Of a stretch of DNA of 64,000 nt, positions 29,651 to 39,304 are shown piece after piece; the stretch's first letter is position 1; every line of letters begins with the position of its first letter. The notes beneath the pieces were generated by a model. It saw only the letters and a program-made list of their open reading frames with translations, was not told the DNA's origin and searched no databases. The position numbers and the translations under genes are program-made. The DNA comes from Burkholderiales bacterium (GTDB lineage: Bacteria > Pseudomonadota > Gammaproteobacteria > Burkholderiales > WYBJ01), in NCBI GenBank assembly GCA_022841915.1, contig JALHQN010000014.1, positions 16,319 through 80,318 on the forward strand, read 5' to 3'.

Positions 29651-31731
29651 CACGATTTCTCCCTGACGACGATCGATCCGAACTTGTCGACCTCGGCAAC
29701 CTGCCCCGGCAGGATCAGCGTGGTCGCATCCAACTGCGTCACGATCGCCGGACCGTCGAAGCACGCGCCACAGCCGAGCTTGTTGCGGTCGTAAATCGGA
29801 ACGTCGCTCGGCCCTGCCGCGAATGCCACGCGCTGCTTGCCGATGATCGCAGACGAGGCGGGACCTCGCTCGGGCACCTCGGGCAGCGTGACTTGCGGCA
29901 GCATCCCCACGGCATCGACGCGCAACGTGACGATCTCGATCGGCATCGCGGGCAGCGAGAAGCCGTAGATCCGCTGGTGGGTCGCATGGAAGCTCTCGAG
30001 CAGCGCCGCGAGTGCGGCGTCATCGACCTGACCGCTCCAGAGGACGTCGAGTTCGAAGCCCTGCTCCTTGTAGCGCAGGCTCGCCTGCTTCGTAAGCAGC
30101 CTGGAAGCCGGCGGCACGTTCTCGTTGTCCAGCCACGCGATCGCCTCGTGGGTGAGTTCGTCGAACACCGCACCGAGTTGGGCCATGTCGTAGTGGCCCG
30201 CGCGTTGCATGCAGGTGCGGGCAAACTCGGCGCGCAGGTTGGAGACCAGCAGACCCAGGGCCGAGAGCACGCCCGGTGCGGGCGGCACGAGTGTCGTCTT
30301 GCACCCCATCAGCCGCGCGAGCGAGGCGCCGTGCAAAGGACCAGCGCCGCCGAAGGGCACGAGCACCAGTTCGCCCGGATCGATGCCCCGCTCGACCGAG
30401 ACGACCCGCATCGCGCCGACCATGTTGTTGTCGAGCACGTCGAGCATCCCGCGTGCCGCGGCCTCGATGCTCAACCCCAGCGGCTGTGCGATGCGTGTCT
30501 CGATTGCCCGCCTCGATGCCTCGACGTCGAGTTCGAAGCGGCCGCCGAGGAGGTACGGCGGCAGATGGCCGAGTGCCACATGAGCATCCGTCGTCGTGGG
30601 CTCGGTGCCGCCCCGTCCGTAACACACGGGCCCCGGCTGCGCTCCGGCGCTCTCGGGACCAACGACCAGCCCGCCCGCTCGAGATACTCGCGCGATCGAA
30701 CCGCCGCCGGCGCCGATCGTCATGATGTCGACCATGGGCAGCCCCACGCGCCAGCCGCCGATGGCGGAGACCGTCGTCAATCGCGGGGTACTTCCCAGGA
30801 TGAGCGCGATGTCGGCCGACGTCCCGCCGATGTCGTTGGTCAGGATGTCGCGAAAGCCCGAAGCCGCACCGACGAAAGCCGCGCCGACAGCCCCTGCTGC
30901 GGGACCCGACAACGCTGTTTCGACAGGCTTGCGCCGCGCGCTTTGGGTGCTGGTCACGCCGCCGCTGGACTTCATCAGCAGCAGCGGGGCGCCGATGCCG
31001 GCCTCCTTCGTGCGCTGCTCCAGGCGCTCGACATACGTCGACACGGCGGGCATGACATAGGCGTTGAGCAGTGTCGTCACGCAGCGCTCGTACTCCCGGA
31101 AAACCGGCAGGATGTCGCTCGACACGGAGACGAGCGCTTGCGGATGCTCGGCACGCACGATCTCGGCCGCCCGACGCTCGTGTTCCGGATTGGCATAGCT
31201 GTGCAGCAGAACGATCGCAACCGTCGAAATGCCCTCGGCGGCGATCTCCCGCGCGGCCTTGCGCACGACCGCTTCGTCCAGCGGTTCAAGAATGTCTCCC
31301 TCGTGAGACAGTCGCCCGGGGATCTCCCAAATATGCTGCGGCGGTACGGGTCGAACCGGCTTGACCCACGTGAACAGATTGGATTTACGGGGAATGTCGT
31401 GGCGGCCGATCTCGAGGATGTGCTTGAATCCCTCCGTCACGAGGATTGCGACCGAGGGGCCCTTGCGCTCGAGGATCAGGTTGGTTGCGACCGTCGTGCC
31501 GTGAAGGACGCGGCCGACGCTCGCACCCTCGACGCCGCCCACCGCAAGGCCGTCGGCGATGCCTTGGGCAAAACCGCGAGAAGGATCGTCGGGCGTCGAA
31601 GATGTCTTGCTGACCCAGAGTGCGCCGCTCGCCGGATCGAGAAGCGCGACATCGGTGAACGTGCCGCCGGTATCGACGCCGATCAATACGCCATCTGCGA
31701 TGGATGCTGAATTTGAAACAGAGCCGGTCAT
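29650..31731 (-). CDS. hyuA: Hydantoinase/oxoprolinase subunit A
   Basis: The 693-residue protein carries the ATP-binding motif GVDTGGTFTD (residues 18-27), LHGTTVATN, SSGGVTS, DIGGTSADI and GAGGGSIA. These are the actin-like ATPase motifs of N-methylhydantoinase A and 5-oxoprolinase. With subunit B it performs ATP-dependent opening of a cyclic amide, or the equivalent carboxylation or hydrolysis in acetone and acetophenone carboxylase relatives. Its ATG overlaps the hyuB stop by four bases (31728-31731). The actual ring substrate is not predictable. Confidence 0.93.
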   Translation of the reverse strand: MTGSVSNSASIADGVLIGVDTGGTFTDVALLDPASGALWVSKTSSTPDDPSRGFAQGIADGLAVGGVEGASVGRVLHGTTVATNLILERKGPSVAILVTEGFKHILEIGRHDIPRKSNLFTWVKPVRPVPPQHIWEIPGRLSHEGDILEPLDEAVVRKAAREIAAEGISTVAIVLLHSYANPEHERRAAEIVRAEHPQALVSVSSDILPVFREYERCVTTLLNAYVMPAVSTYVERLEQRTKEAGIGAPLLLMKSSGGVTSTQSARRKPVETALSGPAAGAVGAAFVGAASGFRDILTNDIGGTSADIALILGSTPRLTTVSAIGGWRVGLPMVDIMTIGAGGGSIARVSRAGGLVVGPESAGAQPGPVCYGRGGTEPTTTDAHVALGHLPPYLLGGRFELDVEASRRAIETRIAQPLGLSIEAAARGMLDVLDNNMVGAMRVVSVERGIDPGELVLVPFGGAGPLHGASLARLMGCKTTLVPPAPGVLSALGLLVSNLRAEFARTCMQRAGHYDMAQLGAVFDELTHEAIAWLDNENVPPASRLLTKQASLRYKEQGFELDVLWSGQVDDAALAALLESFHATHQRIYGFSLPAMPIEIVTLRVDAVGMLPQVTLPEVPERGPASSAIIGKQRVAFAAGPSDVPIYDRNKLGCGACFDGPAIVTQLDATTLILPGQVAEVDKFGSIVVREKS

Positions 31732-33527
31732 TCCAGAGTCTCGAAGTATTCGTGGCGATGAAAAAGTTTGGTGGTCGGCCGATCCTTGCGCCGCTCGGCG
31801 GTCGCTTCGATATCGATAGCACGCCCATTGGCGCTCAGAACCACGCCGTAGTCCCGCTCTGCGCTCTCACGACTCACGAATCCACCGAGCACATCAGCCA
31901 GCACGCGCTCGGGCTCGCGGTCGAAGGGGTGTCCCCAGCCACCCCCGCCGCCCGTTTCTATGCGCACGACATCGCCTCGCTTCAGGATGTTGCCGTCGGA
32001 CAGCGGCGGCAGCAGCCGCTCGTCCGGGCGCCCCGGATTCACCACGCAACGTCCCGAGCCGGCGCAACGGCCACCCGATACGCCCCAGGGCGGATTGGCG
32101 TCGCCTTCGATCCGCACGGAAACCATGGCTTCGTCGCACAGGATTTCCATCTCGCGCACGACCCCGCAACCGCCTCGCCAACGACCCGCGCCCCCCGTGT
32201 CGGCATTGATCGAATACCTGCGCACGCGCAACGGATAGGCCGCTTCGACGAACTCTGCCGGGTAGTTCTCTTGTGCGACGAGATAGATCGCATCGTGCCC
32301 GTCGGCGGTGGCACGGCCGCCGTAGCCGACAGCGACGCCATCGGACATCAGAAAGGGTTGACCGCGCGAATTGCGGCCACGAACGTTCCAGATGACATAG
32401 CCCGTATGGGCGGCCGGCATCTTGCCCCCGGTCGCAACGCCGAGAAGACCGAGATAGGCACCGAGGTTGCGCATCTTCGTGATGCTGCGCTGACCGAGCG
32501 GCGCCGGGAAGCGCGGCTGCAGGATGGAGCCCTCGCGCACATGCAGTTCGTCGAACAAGCTCTCGGCACCCGCGTTGAGCGTGTGCTCCTTCATGTCGGC
32601 CAGCAGAAACGAGCCGAAGGTCATGGCGGGCTCGGTCATGCTCATGAGATAGTTGACCGGGCCTCGCACCTGATCATCGCTTTCCCTCGCGTCGAGCACG
32701 ATTCGATCGGGCGTCACATCGAGCTTCCAGCGCAGCTTGATGGGCCCGCTGCCATGCCCGTCGGAATCGACCGTGTCGACGAATCGATACGTGCCGTTCG
32801 GAACCAAATCGCGGAAACGCTCGCGCACCACGCGGCGTACGCGCTCGATGAGCGCATCGAATACCGCACGCATCTTCGGCACGCCGAAGCGCGCAAGCAG
32901 ATCCTGCATACGCCGATCACCGAGATTGACCGCGGCCATCAGGGCGCGCATGTCGCCACGGACCGCATCGGGGAAGCGCGAATTGCGAAGAAACACGCGC
33001 AGCAGGTCTTCGTTCACGCGGCCTTCGGTGGCAAGTCGCACCGGCGGGATGATCAATCCCTCCTGGTAGTACTCGGTGCAGTTGGGCGATATCGACCCCG
33101 CGTGCATGCCGCCGATGTCGCTGAAATGGGCCCAGGCTTGCGAAAACGCGACCAGTTCTCCCTGATGAAACACCGGTGCGACGAGAACCTGATCCGGCGA
33201 ATGCGACACGGCGCCGCGTGCGGTGTAGCAGTCGTTGTACCAGTAGAGGTCGCCGGCACGCATCGATTCGGCCGGATACTGCTCGAGAATGGGCCCGATC
33301 AAATCCGATGAGCCCGGGCGCGACTTGCCGACGAGGAAACGACCACGCTCGTCGAACAGGCCCGCGTAGAAGTCCTTCTTCTCTCGTATGAACGCCGACA
33401 TCGCGGTGCGCTCGATCAGCGCTTCCATTTCGTTCTGGATGGACTTCATCGCACCACGTATCAGTTCGATCGTGATCGCGTCGGCGGCCACCTCCGCAGC
33501 GGCCGCCTTCGATGGAATGTCGTTCAT
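31728..33527 (-). CDS. hyuB: Hydantoinase/oxoprolinase subunit B
   Basis: The 599-residue protein matches HyuB from end to end: ERTAMSAFIREKKDFYAGL near residue 40, DLYWYNDCYTARGAVSH near 95, AHFSDIGGMHAGSISPN near 135 and a glycine-rich C-terminal GGGGGWGHPFDREPE. It forms the catalytic complex with HyuA, which overlaps it downstream. The length is normal. A Bug receptor gene ends 43 bases upstream, so the operon order is Bug-hyuB-hyuA-Bug. Confidence 0.93.
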   Translation of the reverse strand: MNDIPSKAAAAEVAADAITIELIRGAMKSIQNEMEALIERTAMSAFIREKKDFYAGLFDERGRFLVGKSRPGSSDLIGPILEQYPAESMRAGDLYWYNDCYTARGAVSHSPDQVLVAPVFHQGELVAFSQAWAHFSDIGGMHAGSISPNCTEYYQEGLIIPPVRLATEGRVNEDLLRVFLRNSRFPDAVRGDMRALMAAVNLGDRRMQDLLARFGVPKMRAVFDALIERVRRVVRERFRDLVPNGTYRFVDTVDSDGHGSGPIKLRWKLDVTPDRIVLDARESDDQVRGPVNYLMSMTEPAMTFGSFLLADMKEHTLNAGAESLFDELHVREGSILQPRFPAPLGQRSITKMRNLGAYLGLLGVATGGKMPAAHTGYVIWNVRGRNSRGQPFLMSDGVAVGYGGRATADGHDAIYLVAQENYPAEFVEAAYPLRVRRYSINADTGGAGRWRGGCGVVREMEILCDEAMVSVRIEGDANPPWGVSGGRCAGSGRCVVNPGRPDERLLPPLSDGNILKRGDVVRIETGGGGGWGHPFDREPERVLADVLGGFVSRESAERDYGVVLSANGRAIDIEATAERRKDRPTTKLFHRHEYFETLE

Positions 33528-33570
33528 GAGCGCTTGACTGCCTTGTTGGATGGGGGGAACTGCGTCTGTC

Positions 33571-34530
33571 TCAATCGATGCGGATGTTCGCCGAGCGCAC
33601 GACCTTCGCGTACTTCTCGATCTCGGCAGCCATGAACCGGCCGAACTCCTCCGGGGTCGAGGATTCGATCTCCAGACCCAGGCCGTTCAAGCGCTCCCGC
33701 ACATCCGCGAAACGGAGCGTCTTGGCCAGATCGGCGCTGAGCCTGTTCACGATGGACGCCGGTGTGCCAGCAGGCGCAAGCAGGCCGTACCAGCCGATGA
33801 GAACGAAATCGGTCAGGCCGGATTCGATCACGGTCGGAACCTCCGGCATCACGGCGATGCGCTTGTTCGTCGTCACCGCGAGCGCCCGAAGTCGCTTCGA
33901 CTTGACGTGAGGCATGACGGCCGGAGAACTGGCAAAGACCATGTGCACTTGGCCACCGAGGAGATCGACCAGTGCCGGAGCGGCGCCCTTGTACGGCACG
34001 TGAACGACGTCGATCGTGGCCGCCGCCTTGAACAGTTCCCCGCCCAGATGGGCCAGACTTCCATTGCCGGAGGAGGCGAAATTGAGTTTTCCGGGCTGCG
34101 ACTTCGCGAGACGCACGAGATCGGCAACTGACCGAACCGGAATCGACGGGTGCACGGTGAGCACGTGTGGCTGCAGAACGCTCAGGCCGATGGGCGCAAA
34201 GTCGCGCAGGGGGTCATAGGGCAGTCGCGAGTACAGGCTGGGATTGATGGCCAGGGTTCCGCTGCCGTTCTTGAGCAGCGTGTAACCGTCGGGAGGCGAC
34301 TTCGCCACAAGCTCGGTACCGACGTTGCCGTTCGCGCCGGACCGATTGTCGAGCACGAGCGACTGGCCGAGGACCTCGGCGAACCGGGTGGAGAACGCGC
34401 GCACGATCGAGTCCGTCCCGCCGCCCGGAGGAAAGGGAATCACGATGCGGACCGGCTTGGCTGGGTAGGGCTGGGCGACTGCGCCCACGGCCAGGCACAG
34501 CAAGCTCAGCAATGCCGTGAGACGAAACAC
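33571..34530 (-). CDS. Bug/TctC-family periplasmic binding protein, first gene of the hydantoinase operon
   Basis: The mature part is typical (PVRIVIPFPPGGGTDSIVRA, GQSLVLDNRSGANG, DVVHVPYKGAAPAL). The start is uncertain. I use the GTG at 34530, which places a short signal peptide (VFRLTALLSLLCLAVGAVAQ) at the N-terminus and gives about 319 residues. In-frame ATGs at 34650, 34713 and 34836 would add an arginine-rich leader and have poor ribosome-binding sites. Two Bug receptors flanking one hydantoinase pair suggest uptake of two related ligands. Confidence 0.82.
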   Translation of the reverse strand: MFRLTALLSLLCLAVGAVAQPYPAKPVRIVIPFPPGGGTDSIVRAFSTRFAEVLGQSLVLDNRSGANGNVGTELVAKSPPDGYTLLKNGSGTLAINPSLYSRLPYDPLRDFAPIGLSVLQPHVLTVHPSIPVRSVADLVRLAKSQPGKLNFASSGNGSLAHLGGELFKAAATIDVVHVPYKGAAPALVDLLGGQVHMVFASSPAVMPHVKSKRLRALAVTTNKRIAVMPEVPTVIESGLTDFVLIGWYGLLAPAGTPASIVNRLSADLAKTLRFADVRERLNGLGLEIESSTPEEFGRFMAAEIEKYAKVVRSANIRID

Positions 34531-35610
34531 ACGCTCGCCTACGGGGCGAGTCCTGCAGCGGCGCGGCGGAATCGTCGTGGTGTCGTCAGGATCACGCCCG
34601 CCTGAGCGGACCACACTTGCGGTATCGCTGAAACCGCAGAGATGACCCATCGAGCATCGGTTCAGACCCAGAACCCGATCTGACGGGACCACAGCACTTG
34701 ATGCAAAAGGCATTGCAATTCTCTCGCGTCGACGCCAAGGCGTCGCGTTCGCCCCCCACTTCACCGCCGCGACGACTTCAGGAAACGATCCTGTCGCTCT
34801 TTTCTCTTGGAGCACCACGGTACCACCCACGCTCACCGAACGTCAAACGCGGGTAGCGCCAGACCATCACGTTCAACCGACGAGCAGTCGCGCACGGCCA
34901 CCGGCCCGAGAACCTCGAAGCGACGTCGCGTCGAACCAGGTGCCCCAGCGGATCCGGCGGCCGGTACACGATGCCCCCTATCAGGTCGCGACGCACGCCG
35001 ATCTCTACGTCCCCATCCTGGTTCGGATCTTCCACCTCTTCGGCACGCTTGGCATCCGCCGCCCTGCCTACCGCCTCCAAAGGACAGGCTCGCAGTCGGG
35101 CTTGTCCGCGCCATGCATCCATTGATGTCGATGCAGCAGTCGATGCGACCCGGTCGTCCCCGGTATCGGGATGCGCACCACGATCGACATGCACCGAAAG
35201 CGCTGACGGTCCTATGACGCCGCGTGCAAAGGCGCGAAAGAGACCGAAAGCCTTACCGAACCCCACGCAATCGACCGCCCGAGCAGCCGGCGATACACTC
35301 TCGGCAAACGAAGACAGTATTTCGGACCGTCTCTCCGCTGATCAAGCAGTTCAGGTCGCGGGGTGACACTTGCACGCGGGGCAGGCACGGCGCTGGGAAC
35401 GCGACGACTCACGAACGCCCTGGGCTGTGTACCGCCTGCGCGGGATGCGCTGCTTGCTTGGCAATCTTTCGGGGCACCAGGCGTGCCGCGTAATTCGACG
35501 AGCCGACCCACCGCTGGCAAGCCGTTCGGGGAAGTCCCCAGGCGCGGTTCGAAGGTGGCGGTTGGCTCTTAACCCGGCCTCCAGGCCGAACAGGATCCGA
35601 CGTCTTACCC
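34531..35610. other. Long intergenic region
   Basis: About 1.1 kb lies between the divergent Bug-hyu operon and the two-component system. Several open frames occur on both strands, as expected at this GC content. None combines a ribosome-binding site with recognisable sequence. Its left part may be the leader of the Bug gene if an upstream start is used. I saw no transposase remains or RNA gene. Confidence 0.4.
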
Positions 35611-37245
35611 GTGCCAAGCACCTGCCCTGCTCCAGTCGCCTCATCCTCGTCCATCCGCCGTCGACCGTGGTTGCGCCATGTGCCGCGCGGCAGCCTGGCC
35701 TGGCTCGCAGCGGCCACGTTGCTGGTGCTGCTGGGCGCAACCGCCATCGTGCGCTGGGACATCGCGACCCGGCGCGAGGCTTTCGCCGTCGATGCGCGCA
35801 TCGCGCACCGGCTGCTGAGCCAGCGGGCCGCGCAACTGGACGCGGTGCTGGCCATGCTGGCGTTGGTCACACCTGCCACCGACAACGAAGAGCCCGCCGC
35901 GCGATTGTCGGCGCTGTGGCCTGCTGTGATGACGGTGCAGCGCAGCGACGTGCAACACCCTTGGAGCGATCCCGCTCTGGCCGCCGCCGAAGCGCAATCG
36001 CGCGCCCTGCCCGCCAGCCAGCGCCACGCCGTGTTGGCTGCGGTGGACCCTGGCCCTGCACACTATTGGCTCGTTCTCGCCGGCAGCACTACCAGCTGGG
36101 CCGTGCGTGTGGACGCCAGGCGCCTGGTGCCGGCCGACGAGTGGCCGCTGTCCGAGGCCGGGCCGGTGCGCGCGCTGCTGCGGGCGGGTACGCATACGCT
36201 CGTGCTGCAGCCAGGCGCGCCCCAAGCCGAACAGCCCACAGGCCTGACACCGGGCTTCACCTTCGCCAAGGCGCTCGCCACACCCAGCCAACCGTTCGAG
36301 TTGCACCTGCAGCGCGCCACTGGTCCGGCGCAGTGGCCCTGGGGCTTGCTGCTGGCATGGACAGTCGCCTGTGCGGCGGCCATCGCCGCGTTGTTGGCAC
36401 TGCAGCGCGCCCGCGACACACAGCGACGCAACGCCGAGCTGGTGCGCATGGCGCAGGTATCGCGCTTGAACACCCTGGGCGAACTGGCCGCCGGCATGGC
36501 GCATGAGCTCAACCAGCCGCTTGCCGCGGTGCTGGCCAGTACACAGGCCGCACAGCGCTTGCTGCAGCCTGGCGAACAAGCAGGCGCACGGGAAGTCGGT
36601 GAAGACGATCCCGATCTGCCCGCGGCGCGCCAGGCGCTGGATCTGGCTGCGGCTCAAGCGCGGCGCGCATCCGATGTGCTGACACGCCTGCGCCGGCTGG
36701 TGCAGGACCCCACGAAGGGTGCCGTGCCGCAAGACCTGGACCTGCATGCCCTGTGCGTTCAGATGCTGCGCCTGTTGGGGCCAGAGCTACAGCGGCGCGG
36801 CATCAGCGCTTCGGTGAGCGGCGATGTTCCCGTGCTGAGGACCGATCCGGTGATGCTGGAGCAGATCGTGCAAAATCTGGTGACCAATGCGATGCAGGCT
36901 CTGGAAGACGCACCGACCCCATCGCCCACCATCTCTCTCGTGCTGCAGCCCATGCCGGACCAAGCGCAGGCGCTGCTGCTGGTGCGCGACAACGGCCCGG
37001 GTTTCGCACCCGAGCATCTGGGGCGCGTGTTCGAGCCGTTCTTCAGCACCCGTGCCGGGGGTCTGGGCCTAGGGCTGCCGCTATGCGAAACCCTGGCACA
37101 GGCTCTGGGCGGCAGCTTGCAGGCACGCAACCTGGGCGCCTCCGGCGCCGATGCCGAGGGCGCCGAACTGGTGCTGAGTCTGCCGCTGACTGGCGCTGCT
37201 CGGGTGGCCCCTGCTGCACAACGCTCCGAAGGCATCGACCCATGA
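35611..37245 (+). CDS. Membrane-bound sensor histidine kinase
   Basis: The 544-residue kinase has one hydrophobic segment near residues 30-50, a periplasmic-type region of about 200 residues, a second segment near 252-272 and a cytoplasmic kinase core. The phosphorylated histidine is H298 in GMAHELNQPLAAV. The N box is QNLVTNAMQAL and the ATP-lid boxes are DNGPGFAPEHL and GLGLGLPLC. It overlaps the response regulator by four bases. The start is a GTG at 35611 without a clear ribosome-binding site. The architecture resembles FixL/TtrS-type kinases; the signal is unknown. Confidence 0.88.
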   Translation: MPSTCPAPVASSSSIRRRPWLRHVPRGSLAWLAAATLLVLLGATAIVRWDIATRREAFAVDARIAHRLLSQRAAQLDAVLAMLALVTPATDNEEPAARLSALWPAVMTVQRSDVQHPWSDPALAAAEAQSRALPASQRHAVLAAVDPGPAHYWLVLAGSTTSWAVRVDARRLVPADEWPLSEAGPVRALLRAGTHTLVLQPGAPQAEQPTGLTPGFTFAKALATPSQPFELHLQRATGPAQWPWGLLLAWTVACAAAIAALLALQRARDTQRRNAELVRMAQVSRLNTLGELAAGMAHELNQPLAAVLASTQAAQRLLQPGEQAGAREVGEDDPDLPAARQALDLAAAQARRASDVLTRLRRLVQDPTKGAVPQDLDLHALCVQMLRLLGPELQRRGISASVSGDVPVLRTDPVMLEQIVQNLVTNAMQALEDAPTPSPTISLVLQPMPDQAQALLLVRDNGPGFAPEHLGRVFEPFFSTRAGGLGLGLPLCETLAQALGGSLQARNLGASGADAEGAELVLSLPLTGAARVAPAAQRSEGIDP

Positions 37246-37919
37246 ACCTGCCCGCCGCCCAACCGAGCCCGCTTTCCCCAGTGACGCCGCTGATCCACTT
37301 AGTGGACGACGACGAAGCCGTACGCCAGGCACTGGCGCTGCTGATCGGGACGGTCGGTTTGCGGGTGCAGCCCTGGGCGCACCCGCAAGTGTTTCTGGAC
37401 GGCTTCGACCGCCAGTCCGTAGGCGCCATCGTGCTGGACGTGCGCATGCCCGGCCTGTCGGGCCTGACGGTGCTGGACCTGCTGCGTCAGCAAGGCGCAG
37501 ACCAGCCGGTGGTGATGCTCACCGGTCACGGCACGGTGGACATGTGCCGGCGCGCCTTCAAGGCGGGCGCAGCGGAGTTTCTGGAGAAGCCGGTGAACGA
37601 CGAAACGCTGCTGGAAGCCGTGCACAACGCCGTGCGCGATCACGTGCGCAGCCGCCAGCGCGATGCCGCCGGACGCGAGGCCCGCGAACGCTATGCGCTG
37701 CTCTCCCCGCGTGAACGGAACGTATTGTCGCTGGTCGTGGCGGGCCTGACGAACAAGGAGATCGGGCGTGCACTCGCGCTGTCGCCTCGCACCGTCGAAA
37801 CACACCGCGCTCACCTTTGCGCCAAGCTGCAGGTGCAAACGCTGGCGCAGATGATTCGCGCCTATGCGCAACTGGTGGATGAAGAGGCCGCCGCGGGGCG
37901 TGCCTCGCCATCGGCCTGA
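37242..37919 (+). CDS. LuxR/FixJ-type response regulator
   Basis: The 225-residue regulator has a receiver domain with the acidic pair in VDDDEAVR, phospho-acceptor D66 in VLDVRMPG and K in EFLEKPVN. A LuxR-type helix-turn-helix follows (LSPRERNVLSLVVAGLTN, then LSPRTVETHR). Its ATG overlaps the kinase stop (ATGA), showing they are cognate partners. The likely targets are the GlcG-like and ankyrin genes that begin 150 bases downstream. Confidence 0.92.
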   Translation: MNLPAAQPSPLSPVTPLIHLVDDDEAVRQALALLIGTVGLRVQPWAHPQVFLDGFDRQSVGAIVLDVRMPGLSGLTVLDLLRQQGADQPVVMLTGHGTVDMCRRAFKAGAAEFLEKPVNDETLLEAVHNAVRDHVRSRQRDAAGREARERYALLSPRERNVLSLVVAGLTNKEIGRALALSPRTVETHRAHLCAKLQVQTLAQMIRAYAQLVDEEAAAGRASPSA

Positions 37920-38074
37920 CGAGAGCCATCCGTAAACATACGGATGCGACGCGGTGCGCGTGCGGATGGCGCGGCCCGGGCGGCCAATCCAATATCGGTG
38001 ACACGACTGAACCTGCACTGCCAAGCAGATGCCGGCGCAGTCCCAAGCCACCCGTCATGCACATGGAGCCGCTC

Positions 38075-38578
38075 ATGAATACCCCCCGCATCGCCGCCAT
38101 CGCCCTCGCAACGCTCACCGCCATCGCCGCTTTCGGGGCGGCCCAGGCTCAGGCTGTTCAAACCGAGCGCAACATGTCGCTCGAGTTGGCCAGCCAGCTG
38201 GCCGCCGCCACGGTGGCATCGTGTCTGGCCAGCGGCTACAACGTCACCGCTGCCGTGGTCGACCGCTCAGGCCAGCTGCGCGCGCTGCATCGTGCCGACA
38301 ACGCCGGTCCGCACACCATCAGTGCCTCGCAGGCGAAAGCCTTCACCTCCGCATCGGCCAAGAACACCACGCTGGCGATGATGCAAGCCGCACAGAAGAA
38401 TCCGGCGGCGGCCAACCTCGTGCACATCGACGGCTTTCTCTTGCTGGGCGGCGGCGTGCCGGTGAAGGTGGGCAACGATGTCATCGGCGCCATCGGCGTG
38501 GGTGGCGCCCCCGGCGGTCATCTGGACGAGCAATGCGCCGTGGCCGCCATCGAAAAAGCCAAGGACCTCCTGAAGTGA
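38075..38578 (+). CDS. Secreted GlcG/HbpS-type heme-binding-like protein
   Basis: The 167-residue protein has a signal peptide (NTPRIAAIALATLTAIAAFG) and a single GlcG/HbpS domain: YNVTAAVVDRSGQLRAL, ISASQAKAFTSAS, GGGVPVKV and IGAIGVGGAPG at the expected places. The ATG at 38075 is preferred because GGAG lies 8 bases upstream; another ATG at 38057 lacks one. HbpS relatives bind heme or act as accessory sensors for two-component systems, which fits the kinase and regulator just upstream. Its end overlaps the ankyrin gene. Confidence 0.85.
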   Translation: MNTPRIAAIALATLTAIAAFGAAQAQAVQTERNMSLELASQLAAATVASCLASGYNVTAAVVDRSGQLRALHRADNAGPHTISASQAKAFTSASAKNTTLAMMQAAQKNPAAANLVHIDGFLLLGGGVPVKVGNDVIGAIGVGGAPGGHLDEQCAVAAIEKAKDLLK

Positions 38579-39267
38579 AGATCCGGGCCATTACCCTGCT
38601 GCTGGCGCTGGCCTCAGCGCTCACCGCAGTGACTTCGCTCGCGCAGGTGCCCCCTACGGTTGCCGAAGTGGCGACCTACCGGGGCCTGCATGCGGCAGCG
38701 CACCGGGGCGACCTTGCCGCCATCCAACGGATGGCGGCAAGCAAAACGGCGCTGGAAGCCCGCGATGGCGCCGGGCGCACACCGTTGCACGTGGCCACTT
38801 TCGCGCGCCAGCACAAGGCGGTGCAGGCCCTCCTGCAAGCCGGCGCCAACCACGCGGCGCTGGAGCGTGGCCGCTACGACGCGGTGACCATCGCCGCCGT
38901 GGCCGACGACGAAGAAACGCTGCGTGTGCTGCTGGCGGGCGGCGCCAGCGCCAAGCTCACCACCAGCCGCTACGACGGCACCGCGCTGATCGCCGCAGCG
39001 CACCTGGGACATGACGGCGTGGTGCGTCAGCTCATCGAAGCTGGCGCACCGTTGGACCATGTCAACAACCTGCACTGGACGGCGGTCATCGAAGCGATCG
39101 TGCTCGGTGATGGCGGCGCCCGCCACCAGGCCACGCTGAAGGCGCTGCTCGACGCCGGCGCCAACACGCAACTGGCCGATCGCAACGGCGCCACACCGCT
39201 GCAACTGGCACGTGCGCGCGGTTATGCCAACATGGTGAAGATGCTGCAGGCAGCCGGCGCGCGCTGA
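38575..39267 (+). CDS. Secreted ankyrin-repeat protein
   Basis: The 230-residue protein begins at a GTG (38575) that overlaps the previous stop as GTGA. It has a signal peptide (IRAITLLLALASALTAVTS) and about five ankyrin repeats, such as DGAGRTPLHVATFARQHKAV and DRNGATPLQLARARGYANMV. Periplasmic ankyrin proteins mediate protein binding, for example to catalases or receptors. Coupling to the GlcG-like gene suggests the two products act together. Confidence 0.87.
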   Translation: MKIRAITLLLALASALTAVTSLAQVPPTVAEVATYRGLHAAAHRGDLAAIQRMAASKTALEARDGAGRTPLHVATFARQHKAVQALLQAGANHAALERGRYDAVTIAAVADDEETLRVLLAGGASAKLTTSRYDGTALIAAAHLGHDGVVRQLIEAGAPLDHVNNLHWTAVIEAIVLGDGGARHQATLKALLDAGANTQLADRNGATPLQLARARGYANMVKMLQAAGAR

Positions 39268-39304
39268 GGCGCAGTCGCAAAGGCGCGAGGGACGGCACGG
39301 CGGC

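Noticed and set aside
29893..33311. Two long plus-strand frames (over 500 codons each)
   Set aside because: They are antisense to hyuA and hyuB, whose protein motifs are unambiguous.
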